Made by a program: the position numbers and the translations under genes
From: Phyllobacteriaceae bacterium
Lineage (GTDB): Bacteria; Pseudomonadota; Alphaproteobacteria; Rhizobiales; Devosiaceae
Assembly: GCA_012799265.1 (NCBI GenBank)
Contig: JAAZLP010000105.1
Location: forward strand, 1-6,940
DNA length: 6,940 bases
Direction: 5' to 3'
Shown: positions 5,089 to 6,940 of the stretch, one piece after another
How positions within the stretch are numbered: the stretch's first letter is position 1
Layout of the letters: the number at the start of each line of letters is the position of its first letter
The notes under the pieces: generated by a model
The model's input: the letters and a program-made list of their open reading frames with translations, nothing else
Told to the model about the DNA's origin: nothing
Database searches by the model: none

Positions 5089-6195
5089 ATGACCGAGACC
5101 TGGCCCCAGGGCGTCTTTCCTGCACGACTGATTGAAAAGCTCCATGCGCAGGGTTCGATCAGCGCATCGCGTCCGTTCGACGCCGATCAGGTCCAGCCGG
5201 CCAGCCTCGACCTTCGCCTTGGCACCAAAGCTTTCCGGGTGCGCTCCAGCTTCCTGCCGGGCCCGTCCCATTCGGTTGCCGAGCGCATTGAAGCGCTGAA
5301 GCTGCATGAGATTGACCTGACCAATGGCGCCGTTCTTGAGCGCGGCTGCGTCTATCTCGTGCCGCTCGAAGAAAGCCTCGACCTCCCCGCCGACGTCAGC
5401 GCTTCCGCCAATCCCAAAAGCTCTACCGGCCGTCTCGACGTATTCACCCGCGTGATCGGGGATCGCGCCCGCGGCTTTGATCAGCTGCCCGCCGACTACA
5501 AGGGGCCGCTCTATCTCGAAATCAGCCCGCGCACTTTCCCGGTTCTGGTGCGCACCGGCTCGCGCCTCAGCCAGATGCGCTTCCGCTCCGGCGACAGCCG
5601 CCTCAACATCGCCGAACACCAGGCGCTGCACGCTGCCGAAACGCTCGTCTTTGACGGCCAGCAGCCGGTCGGCGAAGGCGTCGCGCTCTCCATCGATCTT
5701 CTCGGCCAGGGCCGCGACGGACTGATCGGCTTCCGCTCCAAGCGCCACACGGCCGTTGTCGATGTCGACAAAAAGGGCGCGCTCGACGTGCTCGATTTCT
5801 GGGAGCCGCTTTATAATCGCGGCGGTCAGGAACTGATCCTCGACCCGGACGAATTCTACATCCTAGTCAGCCTCGAAGCGGTACATGTGCCGCCGACCCA
5901 TGCTGCCGAGATGGTGCCCTTCGATCCGCTGGTAGGCGAATTCCGCGTCCACTATGCCGGCTTCTTCGATCCTGGCTTCGGCCACTCCGCCGCTGGCGGC
6001 ACGGGCAGCCGCGCCGTCCTGGAAGTGCGCAGCCGCGAAGTACCGTTCCTGCTCGGCCACGGCCAGATCATCGGCCGTCTCGTCTACGAAAAACTCGCCG
6101 AAGCCCCCGACCGCCTCTACGGCACCGCCTTCGGCTCCAACTATCAGGCCCAGACGCTAAAGCTCTCGAAGCACTTCAAGCCGTTTCCGGGCTAG
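5089..6195 (+). CDS. dcd: dCTP deaminase, double-length form
   Basis: Deaminates dCTP to dUTP, supplying the precursor of dTMP. It has 368 residues, almost twice the roughly 190 of E. coli Dcd, and matches the long 2'-deoxycytidine 5'-triphosphate deaminase family of alphaproteobacteria. Two dUTPase/Dcd-like folds appear in tandem. The first half has Q-P-A-S-L-D-L-R-L-G (36-45), N-P-K-S-S-T-G-R (108-115) and P-L-Y-L-E-I (140-145). The second has L-D-P-D-E-F-Y-I-L (251-259), the D-P-G motif in H-Y-A-G-F-F-D-P-G-F-G (288-298), V-L-E-V (310-313) with a candidate catalytic glutamate E312, and G-Q-I-I-G-R-L (325-331). The S-S-x-x-R motif is only in the first half and D-P-G only in the second. The start is ATG 5089, after GGAAGG. 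The gene is divergent from metZ; no clear promoter was found. Function by family is secure, exact catalytic residues are inferred. Confidence 0.93.
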   Translation: MTETWPQGVFPARLIEKLHAQGSISASRPFDADQVQPASLDLRLGTKAFRVRSSFLPGPSHSVAERIEALKLHEIDLTNGAVLERGCVYLVPLEESLDLPADVSASANPKSSTGRLDVFTRVIGDRARGFDQLPADYKGPLYLEISPRTFPVLVRTGSRLSQMRFRSGDSRLNIAEHQALHAAETLVFDGQQPVGEGVALSIDLLGQGRDGLIGFRSKRHTAVVDVDKKGALDVLDFWEPLYNRGGQELILDPDEFYILVSLEAVHVPPTHAAEMVPFDPLVGEFRVHYAGFFDPGFGHSAAGGTGSRAVLEVRSREVPFLLGHGQIIGRLVYEKLAEAPDRLYGTAFGSNYQAQTLKLSKHFKPFPG

Positions 6196-6238
6196 GGCAG
6201 TCCCGCGCCCCCTACCTGACATCGAACTTTCCCCCGTC

Positions 6239-6330
6239 GACCATTTTCGGGCACACTCTCACCCTCCCCCTTAAGGGGGGTAGCGAAGCTTGGCCGCAGG
6301 CCTAGCGCAGCTAGGGAGGGGGTAATGGTC
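6239..6330. repeat. Palindromic intergenic repeat-like element
   Basis: The outer ends GACCATT (6239-6245) and AATGGTC (6324-6330) are perfect inverted copies. Inside them, CCCTCCC (6262-6268) faces GGGAGGG (6314-6320). The core holds a 14-base perfect palindrome, CCCCCTTAAGGGGG (6266-6279), and a GGCC-GCA-GGCC hairpin (6292-6302). No coding frame is evident. C-rich/G-rich palindromes of this kind are frequent between genes in Hyphomicrobiales. The element lies 3' of dcd and could protect its mRNA end. Repeat status cannot be confirmed from one copy. Confidence 0.45.
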
Positions 6331-6351
6331 ACCAACACCGCCCTTCAAAAC

Positions 6352-6381
6352 AAAAAATCCGGCAGCGGGGCGCTGCCGGAT
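6352..6381 (-). terminator. Intrinsic terminator of the ABC ATPase gene
   Basis: A perfect ten-base-pair stem, ATCCGGCAGC (6357-6366) with GCTGCCGGAT (6372-6381) around a five-base loop, is followed on the minus strand by a run of six Ts (6357-6352) and then GTTTTG. It lies 35 nt past the TAA of the ABC ATPase gene. On the plus strand it is followed only by GAGTTT, so termination of dcd transcripts there would be weak. Confidence 0.88.
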
Positions 6382-6415
6382 GAGTTTGCCGTCGGGAGGA
6401 TACGGCTTCTGGAGG

Positions 6416-6940
6416 TTAAGCAGCCACACTCGCGCCCGGCGCCGATTTGGCGCCGGTCATGAAGGCCACGGCGTCGGACATGGTGTAGTCCTTGGGATCG
6501 ATGACGCAGAGGCGGCGGCCGAGGCGGTGGACGTGGATGCGGTTGGCCACTTCAAACACATGCGGCATGTTGTGGCTGATGAGGATGATCGGAATGCCGC
6601 GCGCCCGCACATCCTGGATGAGATCGAGCACGCGACGGGATTCCTTGACGCCCAGCGCCGCCGTCGGCTCATCGAGAATGATGACCTTTGAGCCAAAGGC
6701 GGCCGCCCGCGCCACGGCCACGCCCTGACGCTGGCCGCCGGACAGCGTTTCCACCGCCTGGTTGATGTTCTGGATGGTCATCAGCCCCAGCTCATTGAGC
6801 TTTTCGCGGGCAATGCGCTCCATGGCCGGGCGATCGAGCTGGCGCAGAACCTTGCCCATGAAGCCGGGCTTGCGCAGTTCGCGTCCCATGAACATGTTGT
6901 CGGCGATCGAGAGCGCCGGCGACATGGCGAGCGTCTGGTA
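6416..6940 (-). CDS. Sugar ABC transporter ATP-binding protein (FrcA-like), C-terminal part
   Basis: The last 174 codons and TAA stop of a cytoplasmic ATPase that powers sugar import. The open frame continues beyond the window edge, so the N-terminus with Walker A is missing. The fragment opens with the Q-loop (Y-Q-T-L-A-M-S-P) and SIADNMFMGRE, then the ABC signature LSGGQRQGVAVARA (fragment residues 66-79), Walker B VIILDEPTAALG (86-97) with its glutamate, and the H-loop ISHNMPHVFEVANRIHV (122-138). The Q-loop and signature wording are typical of CUT2 (ribose/xylose/fructose) importers. The protein ends soon after one nucleotide-binding domain, so it is like single-domain FrcA rather than tandem RbsA; a second domain lying upstream cannot be excluded. 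The substrate is unknown. A strong terminator follows, so it is the last gene of its operon. Confidence 0.92.
   Translation of the reverse strand, partial: YQTLAMSPALSIADNMFMGRELRKPGFMGKVLRQLDRPAMERIAREKLNELGLMTIQNINQAVETLSGGQRQGVAVARAAAFGSKVIILDEPTAALGVKESRRVLDLIQDVRARGIPIILISHNMPHVFEVANRIHVHRLGRRLCVIDPKDYTMSDAVAFMTGAKSAPGASVAA

Noticed and set aside
4882..5748. 288-codon minus-strand open frame antisense to dcd
   Set aside because: Shadow of dcd. It runs through the palindromic repeat and into the metZ promoter and aptamer, with no recognisable domain.

Overview
The window is about 60% GC, gene-dense chromosomal DNA that looks like an alphaproteobacterium of the order Hyphomicrobiales (Rhizobiales), possibly Devosia-like. 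Three things support this: a class I (archaeal-type) lysyl-tRNA synthetase, a SAM-II riboswitch in front of metZ, and a double-length dCTP deaminase next to metZ. The order is a reasonable inference; the genus is a guess. No phage, insertion sequence, CRISPR array, tRNA or rRNA is visible.

Layout, left to right. (1) 3-191, + strand: the C-terminal end of an S24/LexA-like repressor, including its probable catalytic lysine. It overlaps by 4 nt a DUF2087 gene (188-514). (2) 518-2161, - strand: lysK, converging on DUF2087 with a 3-nt gap. (3) 2306-2722, + strand: a stand-alone TerB-domain protein, divergent from lysK. (4) 2716-4784, - strand: a two-gene unit, metZ followed by a secreted amino-acid-type solute-binding protein. 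The two share one base (TGATG). The unit is preceded by a SAM-II riboswitch (4836-4889), an intrinsic terminator (4803-4830) and a plausible promoter (4901-4929). (5) 5089-6195, + strand: dcd, divergent from metZ, with an 83-bp inverted-repeat element in the shared upstream region. (6) 6196-6415: a gap holding a second palindromic repeat-like element and a strong terminator. (7) 6416-6940, - strand: the C-terminal part of a sugar (CUT2/FrcA-like) ABC ATPase whose N-terminus lies outside the window.

How it works together. metZ makes homocysteine from O-succinylhomoserine and sulfide, and the SAM-II element should shut the unit off when S-adenosylmethionine is plentiful. The leader contains a complete switch: the aptamer pseudoknot strand (4872-4878) is also a perfect 7-nt complement of the 5' arm of the terminator (4823-4829), which gives a mutually exclusive antiterminator. 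The binding-protein gene is coupled to metZ and so should share this control, although no permease or ATPase for it is present. The remaining genes are housekeeping (lysK, dcd), catabolic transport (ABC ATPase) or poorly characterised (DUF2087, TerB). The most interesting items are the complete SAM-II attenuator, the orphan binding protein under methionine control that lacks the usual ligand-carboxylate arginine, and the split motif distribution in the double-length dCTP deaminase.
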